Below are positions 39,295 through 49,630 of a DNA stretch of 64,000 bases, in pieces. How positions within the stretch are numbered: position 1 is the stretch's first letter; each line of letters begins with the position of its first letter. The position numbers and the translations under genes are program-made. The notes under the pieces are model-generated. The model was not told the DNA's origin and did no database searches. It worked only from the letters and a program-made list of their open reading frames with translations. The stretch is from Vulcaniibacterium thermophilum. GTDB lineage: Bacteria; Pseudomonadota; Gammaproteobacteria; Xanthomonadales; Xanthomonadaceae. Location of the stretch: NCBI RefSeq assembly GCF_007923255.1, contig NZ_VOHJ01000011.1:1-64000 (forward strand), given 5' to 3'.

Positions 39295-42069
39295 TCAATC
39301 GGCGAGCGCCCGCCTGCGCTCGCGCCACCGGGCGGCCTGCGCCGGGTCGTGGCGGTCGCCGGTGGCGTCTTCGTGCAGTGCGATCAGCAGGTCGATGGCG
39401 GCGGCGTCGTCCAGCTCGGCGGCCTCGCGCAGGCGGCGTTCGGCGGCGTGGACGTCGCGCAGGTGCGGGTCGTCGCCGAGGTGCAGTTCGCCCAACCGGC
39501 GCAGCACGTCGGCGCGCCAGGCGTAGCCGGTGTCGTCGGCCAGGGGCCGCAGCCACTCGTACGCTTCGCGGCGCAGCGGTGATGCCGTGTCCGGGGCGGC
39601 GTGCTGCGCCAGTTCGAGCAGCACCAGCGCCGCACGGTGCGCTCCGGCGGTCTCACCGCGGCGGGCGGCGTCGCAATAGTGGACGAGCGCCGCTTCCGGA
39701 TCGCGCGGCGTGCCGCGGCCGTGCTCGCAGGCCCAGCCGAGACGGTAGTGCGCGTAGGCGTCGTTCATCAGCGCCGCGCGCCGGTACAGCGCGAGCGCGC
39801 CGGGCAGGTCCTGCGGTCCGCCGATGCCTTCGTCGTACAGATCGGCCAGCTCCACATGCGCGTCGCGGTGGTTGCGCGCGCGCTGCAGCAGCAGTTCGAG
39901 CCAGGCGCGGCCGGCCGCCGGTTCGGGGTCGCCGCCTTCGCCGTCGAGCAGCAGGCGGGCGAGGCGGTGCATGGCCTCGGGCAGGCCGTCGTCGGCGACT
40001 TCGCGCGGGGTCCAGTCGACGCGGCCGCGCAGGCGGCCGAGCAGGCCTGCGGTGCGCGGGGCGAAGCCGGCCGCGCGTGCGCACCATTCGCGCGCGGCGG
40101 CGGCATCGCCAGCGTCGAGCGCGAGACAGGCGCGCTGGTAGGCGGCGCGTCGGTCGCCGGCCAGCGCGGCCGCTTCGAGCGCGTTCGCGGGGTGCTCGCG
40201 ACGGCCGTCGCGGTGCAGTCGCCAGCGCTGGCCGGCGGCGTCGACCGCCACTGCCGGCGCGTCCTCGCGCCAGCGCGCGGCGAGCGCGTCGGCGATGGCG
40301 GGCAACGCAGCGTCATTGCGCGCGCGCTGGCCTTCGATCTCGACGAAGTCGATGGGGTGGCGCTCGCGGCCGTCGGCATCCAGCACGCCGAGCAGCCGCA
40401 TGCGCCCGCCGGCATCGGGCGCGGGCCGCTGGGCAAGAAAGACGATGTCGGCGCCGTCGGCGCTGCGCCCGGCGACGAACGCGCACAGCGCCTCGTGCGT
40501 GCACGCAACGACTTCCGCACCGCGCCGCAGATCCCACGCCCCGTAGCGGCGCTTGCGCCCGCGGCCGCGCCCGATGCGCAGCAGGTGCGGGCAGCCGTCG
40601 TCGGAGCTGCGCACACGCACGGCGGGGAACGGCTCGATCGAGTCGTACTCGAAGGGCACCTGCACGCGGCCGTCGAGGTCGATCAGCCCGAGCGCGCGTT
40701 CGCGCGCGAGCAACCGCAGCGGCTGGCCGGCCGGCGCGAGCGGCTCGAGCGTGCGGTAGCGCGGGGCGATGCGCTCGTGCCCGTCGCGGTCGAGCAGGCC
40801 CCAGCGGCCCGTGCGCTGGACGAGGACGCCGGCGCCCTGCGGCAGCACCTGCAGCGCGTCCCACGCGGGCGCGATCCACGGTTGCGTGTCGGCGTGCAGC
40901 AGGCCGTGGCGACCGTCGCGGACCACCCGCCATGCGTCGGTGAGAGGATCCCATTCGGCGTCCTCGAACTGCGGCGGAACCCGCCAGCCGTCGGCATCGA
41001 CGAAGCCGTAGCGGCCGCCGCCGAGCGCGGGCGAGACGGTGGCGTGGAAGCCGGTCATCTCCTCGATCGCGGGCACGTACCGCTCCGGGGCGGTGTGCCA
41101 TACGCCGTCCGTGCCGAGCAGGCCCCAGTGCCCGCGCCACGCGGCGGGCGCGAGCAGGCGGTCCCCATCGAACGTCCGGAAATCCCACGCGGCATCGAGA
41201 TCCGGCGCGCGCAGCAGCACGGCGCAGTCGTGCTCCACGCGCAACAGGCCCCAATGGCGGTCGCGTCGCACCCACAGCAGATCGGGCGCGTCGTTGCCGG
41301 CGGATTCGATCGCATCCCATTCGGCGGGCATCAGCACTTCGGCGGGCGCGCCGGTGTCGGCCTCGGCACGTCGGCGCAGGCCCCAGCGGCCGTCCTGGCG
41401 GAACGCTTCGCAGCCTTCGTGCAGGAACGGATCGACCGCTTCGAACGCGTCGAAGGCGACCTCGCGCGGGGTGTCCGTGTCGAAGTACGGATGCGCGATG
41501 CCGCCGAAACCGAATTGCCACCACCAGGCGTCGGGACCGGCGTAGCCGTCGCCGTAGGCGTCGAGTTCGAGCAGCGCATCGAAAGCGGCGTGGTCGTCTT
41601 CGCGCATCGCCGTCTGCAGCGCGTCCCAGAGCGCATCGCAGTCGGCGCGCGCCTCGTCGATGAAGTGCGCCGGTTCCCCGGTCAGCCATGACAGTTCGTC
41701 GAGATCGGCGGAGAAGTGCAGGCCGGTGCCGTCGGTGGCACCGAGCGTGGTGCAGCGCTCGCGCAGGCAGGCGGTGAGCGCGTCGAAGTGCATCGGCAGC
41801 CACGGCAGCCGTGCCGCGCGCGGGTGTCGGCGCACGAATGCCGCGATCGCGTCGATGCGCGCGAACGCGGGCGCGGCCTTCGCGATCAGGCCGGGCGTGC
41901 CGGCATCGCCGAACACGCGCTGATCGGTGTTCGCCGCGCCCGGCCCGCCGCCGGCCAGCAGCACGCGCCACAACGTCGGGAACAGGTTGTTCGCTTCGGC
42001 GAACAGGCTTCCGCCACCGTGGCGGACGTTCTCCTCGGTGCCCAGATACAGATACGCGCGATTGCCCAC
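39295..42069 (-). CDS. Large WG-repeat and Sel1-repeat protein
   Basis: A 924-residue soluble protein with no signal peptide. The N-terminus (MGNRAYLYLGTEENVRHGG) is a small domain of unknown type. Residues about 220-500 hold many WG repeats (DGRWGLRR, DRHWGLLR, RGHWGLLG, TGRWGLLD). Residues about 650-900 hold Sel1/TPR-like repeats (ALALYRRAALMNDAYAHYRLG, GRGTPRDPEAALVHYCDAARRG). Both are protein-binding scaffolds. The role is unknown. It lies 70 bp upstream of the lipoprotein gene on the same strand, but whether it is functionally tied to the toxin pair is open. Confidence 0.75.
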   Translation of the reverse strand: MGNRAYLYLGTEENVRHGGGSLFAEANNLFPTLWRVLLAGGGPGAANTDQRVFGDAGTPGLIAKAAPAFARIDAIAAFVRRHPRAARLPWLPMHFDALTACLRERCTTLGATDGTGLHFSADLDELSWLTGEPAHFIDEARADCDALWDALQTAMREDDHAAFDALLELDAYGDGYAGPDAWWWQFGFGGIAHPYFDTDTPREVAFDAFEAVDPFLHEGCEAFRQDGRWGLRRRAEADTGAPAEVLMPAEWDAIESAGNDAPDLLWVRRDRHWGLLRVEHDCAVLLRAPDLDAAWDFRTFDGDRLLAPAAWRGHWGLLGTDGVWHTAPERYVPAIEEMTGFHATVSPALGGGRYGFVDADGWRVPPQFEDAEWDPLTDAWRVVRDGRHGLLHADTQPWIAPAWDALQVLPQGAGVLVQRTGRWGLLDRDGHERIAPRYRTLEPLAPAGQPLRLLARERALGLIDLDGRVQVPFEYDSIEPFPAVRVRSSDDGCPHLLRIGRGRGRKRRYGAWDLRRGAEVVACTHEALCAFVAGRSADGADIVFLAQRPAPDAGGRMRLLGVLDADGRERHPIDFVEIEGQRARNDAALPAIADALAARWREDAPAVAVDAAGQRWRLHRDGRREHPANALEAAALAGDRRAAYQRACLALDAGDAAAAREWCARAAGFAPRTAGLLGRLRGRVDWTPREVADDGLPEAMHRLARLLLDGEGGDPEPAAGRAWLELLLQRARNHRDAHVELADLYDEGIGGPQDLPGALALYRRAALMNDAYAHYRLGWACEHGRGTPRDPEAALVHYCDAARRGETAGAHRAALVLLELAQHAAPDTASPLRREAYEWLRPLADDTGYAWRADVLRRLGELHLGDDPHLRDVHAAERRLREAAELDDAAAIDLLIALHEDATGDRHDPAQAARWRERRRALAD

Positions 42070-42149
42070 GGCCGTCGTCCCTGGCGGAAAGCGCGCAGCC
42101 TAGCGGCTGGTCGGGGGTGGTCAAGGCGTGCGCCCCCGGACACCGGCGC

Positions 42150-42299
42150 CGGTGTCGGATTCGTGGCTTTAGTGAACCGGCGGTTTCTATTTTGCGCTGC
42201 AGCGTGCAAACCCTCTAACGATTCCTTCACGATGGCCCCGCATCCCGACGTGGGGGAGGGAGCAGGCCCGCTACCGGTTCGACCGGGGCGGGCTTTTTA
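42150..42299 (+). ncRNA. Candidate small RNA or leader before glnE
   Basis: A TATTTT box (around 42187) preceded by TTTAGT is followed about 75-110 bp later by an intrinsic terminator just before glnE. No open frame of note lies between. Either a short independent RNA or a terminated glnE leader would explain this. Confidence 0.28.
42264..42299 (+). terminator. Intrinsic terminator upstream of glnE
   Basis: GCCCGC and GCGGGC flank an inner stem ACCGG/CCGGG with a TTCG loop, followed by TTTTTATT. It lies 25 bp before the glnE ATG, so it ends an upstream transcript or attenuates glnE. Confidence 0.75.
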
Positions 42300-42323
42300 T
42301 TGCCCGCAGGCGACAATCCGCGG

Positions 42324-45143
42324 ATGACGACCGCCGTTGCCAACCCGTCGCGCGACCGCGCCGTCGCGCGACTGCAGGCCCTCGCCGCGCGCGAGGGCAT
42401 TCCGTGGGATTCCGGCGCCGCCGCGCGCGTCGCGCGGCTGGCGGAGGTCAGCGCGTGGGCGATCGACGTGCTCGAACGCCAGCCCGCGCTGCTGGCCCGG
42501 TTGCTGGCGGACGACGGCGCGGGCCCCGCGCAAGCGCCCGCGCTGGCGCCCGAGCAGCGCGCGGAGTGGCCCGCGCTGCTGCGCCGGTATCGCGCCGCCG
42601 AATCGGTGCGGCTGATCTGGCGCGATGCGCTCGGCCTGGACGATGTCGACACCACGCTGGCCGGCACCACGCGGCTGGCCGAGCGCTGCCTGCAGACCGC
42701 GCTCGCCGCGCTGGAGGCGGACTTCGCGCAGCGGCATGGCGTGGTGCGCGACGGGCACGGGCAAGCGCAGCGGCTGGTGGTGTTCGCGCTCGGCAAGCTC
42801 GGCGGCGGCGAGCTGAACTTCAGCTCCGACGTCGACCTGGTCTACGCCTATCCGCACGAGGGCGAATCCGACGGCGCGCGCGCGCTGCACGCCGAGGCCT
42901 ACTTCGCCCGGCTCGGCCAGCAGCTCGCGCGGCTGCTCGACGAGGTCACCGCGGACGGCTTCTGCCACCGGGTCGATCTGCGCCTGCGCCCGCACGGCAG
43001 CGTGGGGCGGCTGGCATGGTCGTTCGCGGCGATGGAGCAGTACTTCCAGCGCGAGGGCCGCGACTGGGAGCGCTACGCCTGGCAGAAGGCGCGCCCGGTG
43101 GCGGGCGACATCGAAGCGGGCGAGCGGTTCCTGGAGACGCTGCGGCCGTTCGTCTACCGCCGCTACCTCGATTTCGGCGCGCTCGACGGCCTGCGCGCGA
43201 TGAAGGCGGCGATCGCCGCCGAGGTGGCGCGCAAGGAGCTGGCCGACGACATCAAGCGCGGCCCCGGCGGGATCCGCGAGATCGAGTTCCTGGTGCAGGC
43301 GCTGCAACTGATCCGCGGCGGCCGCGAACCGGCGCTGCGCGGCCGCGCGCTGCTGCCGATGCTGGAGGCGCTGGTGGCGCAGCGGCTGATCGCGCCGCAG
43401 GCCGGCGCGGCGCTGGCGGAGGCGTACCGTTTCCTCCGGCGCGTGGAGAATCGCCTGCAGATGTGGGCCGACGCGCAGACGCATCGCCTGCCGGAGCAGG
43501 ACGAGGCGCGCGAACGCCTGGCGCGCGGACTCGGCTTCGCCGACTGGACCGCGTTCCGCGCCGCGCTGGACGGCCATCGCAGGGCGGTGGGCGCCGAGTT
43601 CGAGGCGCTGCTGGCGCCGCGCGATCGCGGTGCGCCGCCGGACGCGCTGGCGCGCTACTGGCAGGCGCTGCCGGACCACGGCGAGCCGCAGGCGCTGGCG
43701 GACGCCGGGTTCGAGGATGTCGAAGACGCCGACGGCCTGCTGCGCGATCTGGCGCGTAGCCCCGGCGTGCGCGGGTTGTCGGGCAGCGCGCGGGCGCGTC
43801 TGGACCGCGTGGTGCCGGCGCTGCTGCAGGCCGCGGCGGCGTCCGGCCGCCCGATGCTGGCGTTGCGGCGCGTGCTGGCGCTGCTGCAGAACATCCTGCG
43901 TCGCAGCGCGTATCTGGCGCTGCTCGACGAACAGCCGGCGGCGCTGGCGCGGCTGGTGGACACGGTCGCGCACAGCGCGCTGCTGGCCGAGCGCGTCGCC
44001 GCCTACCCGCTGCTGCTCGACGAGCTGCTGGACGCGCGCGTGGCCGGCGAGGTGCCCGACCGCGCCGCGCTGCACGCCGCGTGCGCGGCGGTCGAGGGGG
44101 ACGACGCCGAAGCGGTGCTGCAGGCGCTGAACGAGGCGCGCCAGGCGCTGGGGTTCCGCATCGCTCTCGCGTTGCGCGACGGCCGCGCCGACGCGGTGGC
44201 CTGCGCGCAGCGGCTGGCATGGCTGGCCGACGCGGTGGTGGCGCGCGTGCTGCGGCTGGCCGAGGCGGAAGTCGCCGCCGCCCACGGGCGTGTGCCGCAG
44301 GCGCGGTTCGCGGTGATCGGCTACGGCAGTCTGGGCGGCGAGGAGCTGGGGTTCGGCTCCGACCTCGATCTGGTGTTCCTGTACCACGCGCCGGAGGCGG
44401 CGGTGTCCGACGGCGCGCGCGCGCTGGACGCCGCGCGCTGGTTCGTGCGGCTGGCGCAGAAGGTGGTCGCGCTGCTCGGCACGGCGACCGCGGCCGGGCG
44501 GCTGTACGACGTCGACGTGCGCCTGCGGCCCGACGGCGCCAAGGGCCTGCTGGTCACCACCCGGGACGCGTTCGCCGACTACCAGCGCGAACGCGCCTGG
44601 ACCTGGGAACACCAGGCGCTGGTGCGCGCGCGCGGCGTGGCCGGCGATGCGACGCTGCTGGCGGAGTTCGAGGACATCCGCGCGCGCACCGTCGGGCGCA
44701 CGCGCGAGCCCGCGGCGGTGCGCGCCGACGTGCGCGACATGCGCCGGCGCATGCGCGCCGAGCTCGACCGCAGCGATGCCGCGGCGTTCGATCTCAAGCA
44801 GGGCGAAGGCGGGCTGGTGGACCTCGAATTCCTGCTGCAGGCCATCGTGCTTGAGCACGCGCACGCGCACCCGGCGCTGCTCGCGCCGCGCACCACGCCG
44901 CGGCTGATCGACGCCGCCGCGCGGGCCGGCGTGCTGGCGCCGGACATCGCCGCGCGCCTGCATGAGGCGCATGCGGTCCTGCTGGCGCGCGGGCTGGCCA
45001 GTACCCTCGACCGCCAGCCTCGGCGCGTGCGCTACGACGAGACCATCGAAACCGCGCGCGCGCAGGTGCGGGCGGCGGTGGCGGCGTGCGGGCTGCGGTT
45101 CGATCGCGACGAGGAGGGAAAGGGCCCTGCGGCGCCGCCGTAG
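42324..45143 (+). CDS. glnE: Bifunctional glutamine synthetase adenylyltransferase / adenylyl-removing enzyme
   Basis: A 939-residue cytosolic enzyme that adenylylates and de-adenylylates glutamine synthetase in nitrogen control. It has two nucleotidyltransferase domains: [18 protein letters not shown] (about 155-175) for removal and [20 protein letters not shown] (about 670-690) for addition. [15 protein letters not shown] and [15 protein letters not shown] mark the two following helical domains. I took the ATG at 42324; the frame also opens at 42300 inside the terminator. Confidence 0.96.
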   Translation: MTTAVANPSRDRAVARLQALAAREGIPWDSGAAARVARLAEVSAWAIDVLERQPALLARLLADDGAGPAQAPALAPEQRAEWPALLRRYRAAESVRLIWRDALGLDDVDTTLAGTTRLAERCLQTALAALEADFAQRHGVVRDGHGQAQRLVVFALGKLGGGELNFSSDVDLVYAYPHEGESDGARALHAEAYFARLGQQLARLLDEVTADGFCHRVDLRLRPHGSVGRLAWSFAAMEQYFQREGRDWERYAWQKARPVAGDIEAGERFLETLRPFVYRRYLDFGALDGLRAMKAAIAAEVARKELADDIKRGPGGIREIEFLVQALQLIRGGREPALRGRALLPMLEALVAQRLIAPQAGAALAEAYRFLRRVENRLQMWADAQTHRLPEQDEARERLARGLGFADWTAFRAALDGHRRAVGAEFEALLAPRDRGAPPDALARYWQALPDHGEPQALADAGFEDVEDADGLLRDLARSPGVRGLSGSARARLDRVVPALLQAAAASGRPMLALRRVLALLQNILRRSAYLALLDEQPAALARLVDTVAHSALLAERVAAYPLLLDELLDARVAGEVPDRAALHAACAAVEGDDAEAVLQALNEARQALGFRIALALRDGRADAVACAQRLAWLADAVVARVLRLAEAEVAAAHGRVPQARFAVIGYGSLGGEELGFGSDLDLVFLYHAPEAAVSDGARALDAARWFVRLAQKVVALLGTATAAGRLYDVDVRLRPDGAKGLLVTTRDAFADYQRERAWTWEHQALVRARGVAGDATLLAEFEDIRARTVGRTREPAAVRADVRDMRRRMRAELDRSDAAAFDLKQGEGGLVDLEFLLQAIVLEHAHAHPALLAPRTTPRLIDAAARAGVLAPDIAARLHEAHAVLLARGLASTLDRQPRRVRYDETIETARAQVRAAVAACGLRFDRDEEGKGPAAPP

Positions 45144-45223
45144 ACCGCCTCATCGCGTTCGCGCGCGCCCTTCGCGGGACGAGCGGGCGCAGTCGCGCGT
45201 TCGTGCGTCCCGCGGACGCCAGG

Positions 45224-46189
45224 TCAACCGGCCAGGTCCAGCCGGCGCCGCACTTCCGCCGCCACCCGCGCCGTCTCGCGCAGCGGCGTCGCCGCGAACG
45301 GCGCGAGCGTGCCGTCGAACGCGCGCGCGCGGCGGCGCTCGAGCAGCGCATCGACGAACCGCCGCGGCCGCCCGTCCAACTTCGCGGCGCCGACGACGTA
45401 CAGCGGCGCGGCGGTCGCCGCCGCTTCCGAGAGCATGTTCACCGAGTCGGCGCTGCAGACGATCGCGTCGGCCCAGGCCAGCAGTCCGGGATAGGGGTTG
45501 GCGCCGTCGCGCGGGTCGCTCCAGCGCACTCCGGGCAGACCGTCGGCCGCCGCGCGCACCGCCGCGACGGCGTCCGCCGGGGTGCGGCGCGAGGTGGTGA
45601 GCAGCAGGCTGCCGCCCGCGTGCCGGATCGCCGCGGCCACCGCAGCGGTCCAGTGCGCGAAGTCCTCGCGCGCGAAACGCGCATGCGCGCTCGGCCCGCC
45701 CACCAGCAGCGCCACGCGCGGCGCGGGCAGGGCGGCGAAGCCGGCGAACGCCTCGCGCGCCGCCGCCAGCCACGCCTCGTCCACCGGATGCAGGCTGCCG
45801 AGCAGCGTGATCACGTTGGCGCCGCGCAGGCCGTCGTGCTCGGGAGCGACGACCAGATCCCAGTGCCGGCAGGCGATGCGCGGATCGAGGATCTGCACCG
45901 TGCGCGAACCGCGCTCGCGCAACAGCCGGGTCGCCAGCGCGGCTTGCCGGCCGCAGCCGATCGCCAGTCGCGGCGGCGTGCGCAACGCGGTGCGGAACGG
46001 CTCGCCCCAGGCGCGCGCGTTCCCCGGCAGTCGGCGCGGGGCGAACCAGCGCCACGGCGCCTGCGTCTGCAACGTCCACGCCCGCGCCTGCACCCCCAGC
46101 GCGCTCGCCAGCGCCGACGCCTGCCGCACGTTGCCCGCGTGGCCGTCGCTCAGCACCCAGGCGTCGTGGTCGGCACAGACTCGTTTCAC
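45224..46189 (-). CDS. ELM1-like (mitochondrial fission family) protein, putative glycosyltransferase fold
   Basis: A 321-residue protein of the DUF1022/ELM1 family found in proteobacteria and plants: [64 protein letters not shown] and [11 protein letters not shown]. The fold resembles GT-B glycosyltransferases. Bacterial members often lie near lipopolysaccharide genes; the activity is not known. I chose the GTG at 46189, which is where homology starts. It is divergent from the nitroreductase gene. Confidence 0.78.
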   Translation of the reverse strand: MKRVCADHDAWVLSDGHAGNVRQASALASALGVQARAWTLQTQAPWRWFAPRRLPGNARAWGEPFRTALRTPPRLAIGCGRQAALATRLLRERGSRTVQILDPRIACRHWDLVVAPEHDGLRGANVITLLGSLHPVDEAWLAAAREAFAGFAALPAPRVALLVGGPSAHARFAREDFAHWTAAVAAAIRHAGGSLLLTTSRRTPADAVAAVRAAADGLPGVRWSDPRDGANPYPGLLAWADAIVCSADSVNMLSEAAATAAPLYVVGAAKLDGRPRRFVDALLERRRARAFDGTLAPFAATPLRETARVAAEVRRRLDLAG

Positions 46190-46287
46190 CGCGCGGATCG
46201 ATCCGTTCTGGCGCCCGGCGGGAGGGCGCGACGATGCAGACTCTACACTTCGTGGCCTTACCGTTCGCTCGCCCGAAGGAGTTGCCG

Positions 46288-46872
46288 ATGAGGCTTGATG
46301 ATGTCGCCCTCGACACGCTGTTCCGCACCGCCCGTAGCCACAACGAACTGAGCGGGGAGGTAAGCGACGATACCCTGCACCAGCTCTACGAGCTGCTGAA
46401 GTGGGGGCCGACCAGCGCCAACTCGTCGCCCGCGCGTTTCGTGTTTGTGAAGTCCAAAGAGGCCAAGGAGAAGCTGCGCCCCGCGCTCGACGAGGGCAAT
46501 CTCGCCAAGACCATGCGCGCGCCGGTGACGGTGATCGTCGCCTACGACCTGGCATTCTTCGAGAAGATGCCCTACCTGTTCCCGCACACCGACGCCAAGG
46601 GCTGGTTCGACACCAAGTCCGAACGCGAGCTGGAAACGATCTGCCTGCGCAACGGCAGCCTGCAGGGCGCCTACCTCATCCTCGCCGCGCGCGCGCTCGG
46701 GCTGGATTGCGGTCCGATGTCCGGCTTCGACAACGCCAAGGTCGACGAGGCGTTCTTCGCCGGCACGCGGATCCGGTCCAACTTCCTGGTCAATCTCGGC
46801 TACGGCCGTCGCGAGGCCCTGTTCCCCCGTTCGCCCCGGCTTCCGTTCGACGAAGCCGCGCGCATCCTCTGA
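46288..46872 (+). CDS. Malonic semialdehyde reductase-like nitroreductase (RutE family)
   Basis: A 194-residue flavin enzyme of the nitroreductase fold: [61 protein letters not shown] and FLVNLGYG. The closest named relative is RutE, an NADPH/NADH-dependent reductase of the uracil breakdown pathway, but no other rut genes are here. GAAGGA lies eight bases before the ATG. A TACACT box at 46244 could serve as its -10 element. The next gene follows after 11 bp. Confidence 0.87.
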   Translation: MRLDDVALDTLFRTARSHNELSGEVSDDTLHQLYELLKWGPTSANSSPARFVFVKSKEAKEKLRPALDEGNLAKTMRAPVTVIVAYDLAFFEKMPYLFPHTDAKGWFDTKSERELETICLRNGSLQGAYLILAARALGLDCGPMSGFDNAKVDEAFFAGTRIRSNFLVNLGYGRREALFPRSPRLPFDEAARIL

Positions 46873-46883
46873 AGGAGACCGCC

Positions 46884-47468
46884 ATGCTCAAGTCCGTCGC
46901 GCTCGCCGTCCTGCTCGCCGCCGTCGCCTCCGCGCACGCCGCGCCGCGCAGCTATCGCATCGACCCGGCCCACACCAGCGTGATCGCGAGCTGGAACCAC
47001 CTGGGCTTCTCCAATCCGGTCGCGCACTTCGGCGAGGTCGAGGGCACGATCGTGTACGACGCCGAGAAGCCCGAGGCGTCGAGGGTCGAGGTGACGCTGC
47101 CGCTGACCGGGCTCGATTCGCACGTGCCCAAGCTGGACGAGCACCTGCGCAGCGCGGATTTCTTCGACGCCGCCCGCCACCCGGCGATCACGTTCCGCAG
47201 CACGCGGGTGGAAGCGGCGGGCGCGAACCGCCTGAAAGTCACGGGCGATCTCACCGTGCGCGGCGTCACGCGGCCGGTGGTGCTGGACGTCGTCGTCAAC
47301 AAGGTCGGCGAGCATCCGATGACGCGCAAGCCGATGGCCGGCTTCGATGCGAGCACCACGCTTAAGCGCAGCGAGTTCGGCCTCGGCCGCGGCGTGCCCA
47401 ACGTCAGCGACGAGGTCACCATCCGCATCAGCACCGAGGCGGTGGGCGACGCCGGGATGGCGCCGTGA
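46884..47468 (+). CDS. YceI family periplasmic protein
   Basis: A 194-residue protein with a signal peptide (MLKSVALAVLLAAVASAHAA). The lipocalin-like YceI domain shows YRIDPAHTSVIASWNHLGFS, HLRSADFFDAARHPAITFRS and LTVRGVTRPVVLDV. YceI proteins bind isoprenoid-type lipids; the physiological ligand here is unknown. AAGGAG lies just before the ATG. It is in an operon with the nitroreductase and the pirin-like gene, whose GTG overlaps its stop. Confidence 0.92.
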   Translation: MLKSVALAVLLAAVASAHAAPRSYRIDPAHTSVIASWNHLGFSNPVAHFGEVEGTIVYDAEKPEASRVEVTLPLTGLDSHVPKLDEHLRSADFFDAARHPAITFRSTRVEAAGANRLKVTGDLTVRGVTRPVVLDVVVNKVGEHPMTRKPMAGFDASTTLKRSEFGLGRGVPNVSDEVTIRISTEAVGDAGMAP

Positions 47469-48172
47469 TCGTCGAACGTCCCGCTGCCGCGCGCGGCCAC
47501 GTGCGCGCCGACTGGCTCGACAGCCGGCACACGTTCTCCTTCGGGCATTACTACGACCCGGCGTGGATGGGCTTCGGCGCGCTGCGCGTGATCAACGAGG
47601 ACCGCGTCGCGCCCGGCGCCGGATTCCCGGAGCACGGCCACGCCAACATGGAAATTCTCAGCTACGTGCTGGAGGGCCGGCTCTCGCATCGCGACAGCAG
47701 CGGCGGCGGCGGCGTGATCGCGGCTGGCGAGATGCAGTGGATGAGCGCCGGGCACGGCATCCGGCACAGCGAGTTCAACGCCTCCGACGCCGAACCCGTG
47801 CGCTTCCTGCAGATCTGGATCCAGCCGGCGCGCTCCAACATGCGCCCAGCCTATGCGCAGCGCGCGTTCGCCGGGCGCGAGCGTGGCCGCTGGACGCTGC
47901 TGGCCGCGCCCGACGGCGCCGAGGACAGCCTGCCGATCCGCCAGGACGCGCGCGTGTGGGCGGTGCGGTTGGGGCAGGGCGACACCGCCGCGCGCGCGCT
48001 CGATCCGGCGCGGCGCTACTGGCTGCACGTGGCGCGCGGTGGCATCGCGCTGAGCGATCGCACGCTCGGCGCCGGCGATGCGCTCGGCTTGGTCGACGAA
48101 GCGGGCGAGCTCGCGTTGGGCTTCCACGGCGCGGAGGAGGCCGAGGCGCTGCTGTTCGACCTGCCGCGGTGA
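47465..48172 (+). CDS. Pirin family protein (YhhW-like)
   Basis: A 235-residue bicupin. The metal site is formed by FPEHGHANMEILSYVLEG, LSHRDSSG and MQWMSAGHGIRHSE, which hold the conserved His and Glu residues. YhhW-type members have quercetin 2,3-dioxygenase activity in vitro; the natural substrate is not known. The GTG start overlaps the stop of yceI (GTGA), so translation is coupled. Confidence 0.92.
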   Translation: MIVERPAAARGHVRADWLDSRHTFSFGHYYDPAWMGFGALRVINEDRVAPGAGFPEHGHANMEILSYVLEGRLSHRDSSGGGGVIAAGEMQWMSAGHGIRHSEFNASDAEPVRFLQIWIQPARSNMRPAYAQRAFAGRERGRWTLLAAPDGAEDSLPIRQDARVWAVRLGQGDTAARALDPARRYWLHVARGGIALSDRTLGAGDALGLVDEAGELALGFHGAEEAEALLFDLPR

Positions 48173-48294
48173 GGCTTGCGCGGGGATGACGCCCGAAGGC
48201 GCGCGGCGGCGTTCCGGGTGCTCGCGCGCCGCCCGGTGCGGCTCCGCCGCCGCCGGGCGGTAAACTTGCGCATCCTCCGACTCCCCGGCCCGCC

Positions 48295-48507
48295 ATGTCC
48301 GCCGAAGCGAACCGCCCTACGCAGGATAGGAACGTCCAGTCCAATGCCGAGCGCCGCTACACGGTGCGCCGCGCCGATCTGCCGCTGAGCTGCCCGATGC
48401 CGTCGATGGCGCTGTGGAACTCGCACCCGCGCGTGTTCCTGCCGATCGAGGCCGAGCGCGAAAGCAAGTGCCCCTACTGCGGGGCCGTCTACGTCCTCGA
48501 GGACTGA
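48295..48507 (+). CDS. Zinc-finger domain protein (small, conserved)
   Basis: A 70-residue protein of the CHCC zinc-finger family related to mitochondrial NDUFS6: LSCPMPSMALWNSHPRV and ESKCPYCGAVYVLED supply Cys, His, Cys, Cys. These small proteins are common in beta- and gammaproteobacteria beside lipopolysaccharide genes; their role is not established. A TAAACT box lies about 30 bp upstream. The glycosyltransferase gene starts 10 bp after its stop. Confidence 0.88.
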   Translation: MSAEANRPTQDRNVQSNAERRYTVRRADLPLSCPMPSMALWNSHPRVFLPIEAERESKCPYCGAVYVLED

Positions 48508-48517
48508 GCCGCGCCGG

Positions 48518-49630
48518 ATGCGCCGGCTGACCGTCGTCCAGGTGCTGCCTGCGCTCGAGTCGGGCGGGGTGGAGCGTTCGACGCTGGAGATCGCGCAGGC
48601 GCTCGTCGCCGCCGGCCATCGCGCGGTGGTGGTGTCGGCGGGCGGCCGGCTGGTGCCGCGGCTGCAGGCGCTCGGCGCCGAGCACGTGCGCCTGCCGATC
48701 GGCCGCAAGACGCCGCTGGTGTTCCGCCACGCGCTCGCGCTGCGCCGTCTGTTCGCCGAGGCCGACGTGGTGCACGCGCGCTCGCGGCTGCCCGCCTGGG
48801 TCGCGCTCGCCGCGCTGCGGCTGCTGCCCGCGTCGCGTCGCCCGCGCTTCGTCACCACCGTCCACGGCCTCAACTCGCCCTCGCGCTACAGCCGGGTGAT
48901 GACGCGCGGCGAGCGGGTGATCTGCGTCTCGCCCAGCGTGCGCGAGTACGTGCTTCGCCACTACCCCGACACCGATGCCGCCCGGCTGTGCGTGATCCCG
49001 CGCGGCATCGAGCCCGCGGCGTTCCCGCGCGCGCCGCATCCGGACACCGACGCGCGCGCGTGGGCGGCGCGCCAGCATCCGGCGCTCGCGCCGGATCGCC
49101 CGCTGCTGCTGCTGCCCGGACGCGGCACGCGGCTGAAAGGGCACGCCGATGCGCTGCGCCTGCTGGCGGGACTGCACGAGGACGGCATCGACGCCGCGCT
49201 GTGGCTGCCCGGCGCGCGCGAGGCCGGGCGCGAGGCCTACATCGCCGAACTGGAGCGCGAAGCGGCCGCGCTCGGCATCGCCGAGGCGGTCGCCTTCACC
49301 GCACCGACCGACGCGATCGCGCGCGCCTACGCGGCCGCCGATCTCGTCCTGCAGCTCTCGCGCAAGCCGGAGGCGTTCGGCCGCACCGTGCTGGAGGCGC
49401 TGGCGGTCGGCCGTCCGGTGCTCGGCTGGGCGCACGGCGGCGTCGGCGATCTGCTGCGCGAACTGCAGCCGCAGGGCGCGGTGACGCCGTTCGACGCGCA
49501 GGCGCTGCGGGCCGCGGCGCACGCGTTGCTGCGCCATCCGCCCGCACCGCCGGCTACGATCCCCTACACCTTGCGCGCCATGCAGGAGGCCACGCTTGCC
49601 GTCTACGCCGAACTCGCAGACCGCCGCTGA
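48518..49630 (+). CDS. Glycosyltransferase family 4 (lipopolysaccharide core type)
   Basis: A 370-residue GT-B enzyme. The N-terminal acceptor domain reads VVQVLPALESGGVERSTLEI, typical of core-sugar transferases. The C-terminal nucleotide-sugar domain shows LLLLPGRGTRLKGHADALRL and the EX7E motif in KPEAFGRTVLEALAVG. It probably adds a sugar to the lipopolysaccharide core, given the O-antigen ligase and lipid A acyltransferase that follow. The sugar is not known. Its end overlaps the ligase gene by 35 bp. Confidence 0.88.
   Translation: MRRLTVVQVLPALESGGVERSTLEIAQALVAAGHRAVVVSAGGRLVPRLQALGAEHVRLPIGRKTPLVFRHALALRRLFAEADVVHARSRLPAWVALAALRLLPASRRPRFVTTVHGLNSPSRYSRVMTRGERVICVSPSVREYVLRHYPDTDAARLCVIPRGIEPAAFPRAPHPDTDARAWAARQHPALAPDRPLLLLPGRGTRLKGHADALRLLAGLHEDGIDAALWLPGAREAGREAYIAELEREAAALGIAEAVAFTAPTDAIARAYAAADLVLQLSRKPEAFGRTVLEALAVGRPVLGWAHGGVGDLLRELQPQGAVTPFDAQALRAAAHALLRHPPAPPATIPYTLRAMQEATLAVYAELADRR

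Noticed and set aside
42297..44972. 891-residue open frame antisense to glnE
   Set aside because: High GC leaves long open frames on the opposite strand; the product is Arg/Gln/His-rich without any domain, whereas glnE is unmistakable.
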